A stretch of 64,000 nucleotides of DNA from Myxococcus stipitatus (lineage in GTDB: Bacteria > Myxococcota > Myxococcia > Myxococcales > Myxococcaceae), in NCBI RefSeq assembly GCF_037414475.1, contig NZ_CP147913.1, positions 8,876,501-8,940,500 on the forward strand, read 5' to 3'. Of the stretch, positions 63,152 through 64,000 are shown in pieces. Position 1 is the stretch's first letter; the number at the start of each line of letters is the position of its first letter. A program made the position numbers and the translations under genes. Below the pieces are notes generated by a model. The model was given only the letters and a program-made list of their open reading frames with translations, was not told where the DNA came from and made no database searches.

Positions 63152-63766
63152 GTGGCCAGGAAAAAGTTTATCGCCATCGCGGGCAACATCGGCGCCGGGA
63201 AGACGGAGCTCACGTCCTTCCTCTGCCGGAAGTACGGGCTGACTCCGTCCTTCGAGCCCAATGACCAGAATCCTTACCTCGCGGACTTCTACAAGGACAT
63301 GAAGACGTGGGCTTTCCGCTCACAACTCTTCTTCCTGACGCACAAGTTCCGCCTTCACCGGGAGTTGGAGCGCACGCCCGGCACCGTGCTGCAGGACCGC
63401 ACCCTCTACGAGGACGCGGAGATTTTCGCCAAGAACCTCCACCGTCAGCGGCTCATCGACAAGCGGGACTGGAAGACGTACTGCGAACTGTACGAGACCA
63501 TCTCCGAGTCGCTGCGCCCCCCTGACTTGATGATCTACCTGCGCTGCCCCGTGCAGACCCTCAAGGAGCGCATCCGCCTTCGCGGCCGCTCGATGGAGAA
63601 GGACATTCCCACTCGCTACCTCCAGCGCCTCAATGCCCTGTACGAGGAATGGTTCGGCGCCTACCGGTTGTCTCCAGTCCTGGTGCTGGCCACCGACAAG
63701 CTCGACTACCTGACCAACCTGGTGGACCGCGTGGACCTCTTTCGCCAAATCGAGAAGCACCTGTGA
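63152..63766 (+). CDS. Deoxynucleoside kinase
   Basis: 204 aa from the GTG at 63152 (AAGGA upstream); the ATG at 63074 would add 26 poorly coded residues. P-loop AIAGNIGAGKTELTSFL, substrate-binding FEPNDQNPYLADFYKD, catalytic-region DRTLYEDAEIFAKNL and LID RLRGRSMEKDIPTRYL match the dAK/dGK family. It phosphorylates deoxyadenosine, deoxyguanosine or deoxycytidine for nucleotide salvage. The stop overlaps the next ATG (TGATG). Confidence 0.88.
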   Translation: MARKKFIAIAGNIGAGKTELTSFLCRKYGLTPSFEPNDQNPYLADFYKDMKTWAFRSQLFFLTHKFRLHRELERTPGTVLQDRTLYEDAEIFAKNLHRQRLIDKRDWKTYCELYETISESLRPPDLMIYLRCPVQTLKERIRLRGRSMEKDIPTRYLQRLNALYEEWFGAYRLSPVLVLATDKLDYLTNLVDRVDLFRQIEKHL

Positions 63767-64000
63767 TGGAGGTCTACCTCCTGGCGACCGAGCAGGACGG
63801 CCCGGTGCCGCTGGACGCGTTGCGCGCGTCATTCGCGACGGACGAGGTGGAGTTCACCCCGGACGAGGACGGGCAGGGGTTCGTGATTCGGGCGGACAGC
63901 TCGGAGGTTCACGTCCGGCTGACGGTGGGGACCGAGGGGCTGCCCAAGTTCAACAAGGCGGCGTACAGCGGGAGCCCGGAGGCCTTCGAGCGGCTGGGCA
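63766..64000 (+). CDS. Hypothetical protein, N-terminal part (cut by window end)
   Basis: The ATG at 63766 overlaps the kinase stop by one base; 78 residues are visible. It starts MEVYLLATEQDGPVPLDALR and continues in an alpha/beta style with no recognised motif. No signal peptide. Translational coupling to the nucleoside kinase suggests a shared operon. Confidence 0.55.
   Translation, partial: MEVYLLATEQDGPVPLDALRASFATDEVEFTPDEDGQGFVIRADSSEVHVRLTVGTEGLPKFNKAAYSGSPEAFERLG

Overview
The window is high-GC, gene-dense bacterial DNA that most resembles a myxobacterium of the Myxococcaceae (Myxococcus/Corallococcus/Pyxidicoccus type). The signs are a kinase gene with the HRDVSP catalytic-loop style common in that group, many Cys-containing lipoproteins with PDGG/DAG-rich tracts, HEAT and TPR proteins with no clear relatives elsewhere, frequent GTG/TTG starts, and very high GC at third codon positions. 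Genus is inferred from these features, not from any database search. No rRNA, tRNA, insertion sequence, prophage or CRISPR array was recognised. No stretch over 300 bases lacks a gene.

The left part (1-38250) is a mosaic of short operons. A glycosyltransferase enters from the left edge. A leftward thiamine-thiazole operon (thiS, thiG, a ThiE/TenI-family gene) runs into a membrane protein and a DUF4129/DUF4350 pair. Rightward accessory genes follow: two tandem lipoproteins with CX3CH cytochrome-like motifs, a coiled lipoprotein, a degenerate protein kinase, an M19 dipeptidase, and a translationally coupled pair made of a vWA protein with a helical N-terminus and a protein with a Fis-like C-terminus. 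Next come an alpha/beta hydrolase, a CorA-like transporter, a HAD phosphatase and an RlmI-type methyltransferase. A leftward trio follows, consisting of an effector-like lipase and two paralogous small proteins that resemble type III chaperones. After it lie a subtilase with a membrane tail, a CPBP protease, a barrel / 13-heme cytochrome / lipoprotein operon, plsB, argS, a hybrid histidine kinase, a HEAT protein, a CbpA-type DnaJ, a SurA-N protein and rimI.

The central part (38346-59941) is the str-S10-spc-alpha ribosomal supercluster. In order it holds rpsL, rpsG, fusA, tuf, rpsJ, rplD, rplW, rplB, rpsS, rplV, rpsC, rplP, rpmC, rpsQ, rplN, rplX, rplE, rpsN, rpsH, rplF, rplR, rpsE, rpmD, rplO, secY, adk, map, infA, rpmJ, rpsM, rpsK, rpsD, rpoA and rplQ. 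A near-consensus sigma-70 promoter precedes rpsL. rplC (uL3) is missing from its usual place between rpsJ and rplD. Several intergenic gaps hold strong hairpins or terminator-like structures inside the cluster: rpsG-fusA, tuf-rpsJ, rplX-rplE, rpsN-rpsH, rplF-rplR, rplO-secY, secY-adk, rpsD-rpoA and rpoA-rplQ. The cluster may therefore be divided into attenuated or separately processed segments. A strong terminator follows rplQ.

The right end (60034-64000) has a leftward hypothetical membrane protein, then a TPR lipoprotein downstream of a PlsC-type acyltransferase, and a rightward deoxynucleoside kinase overlapping a gene cut by the window end. plsB and plsC, both acting in phosphatidic acid synthesis, lie in the same window but not together.
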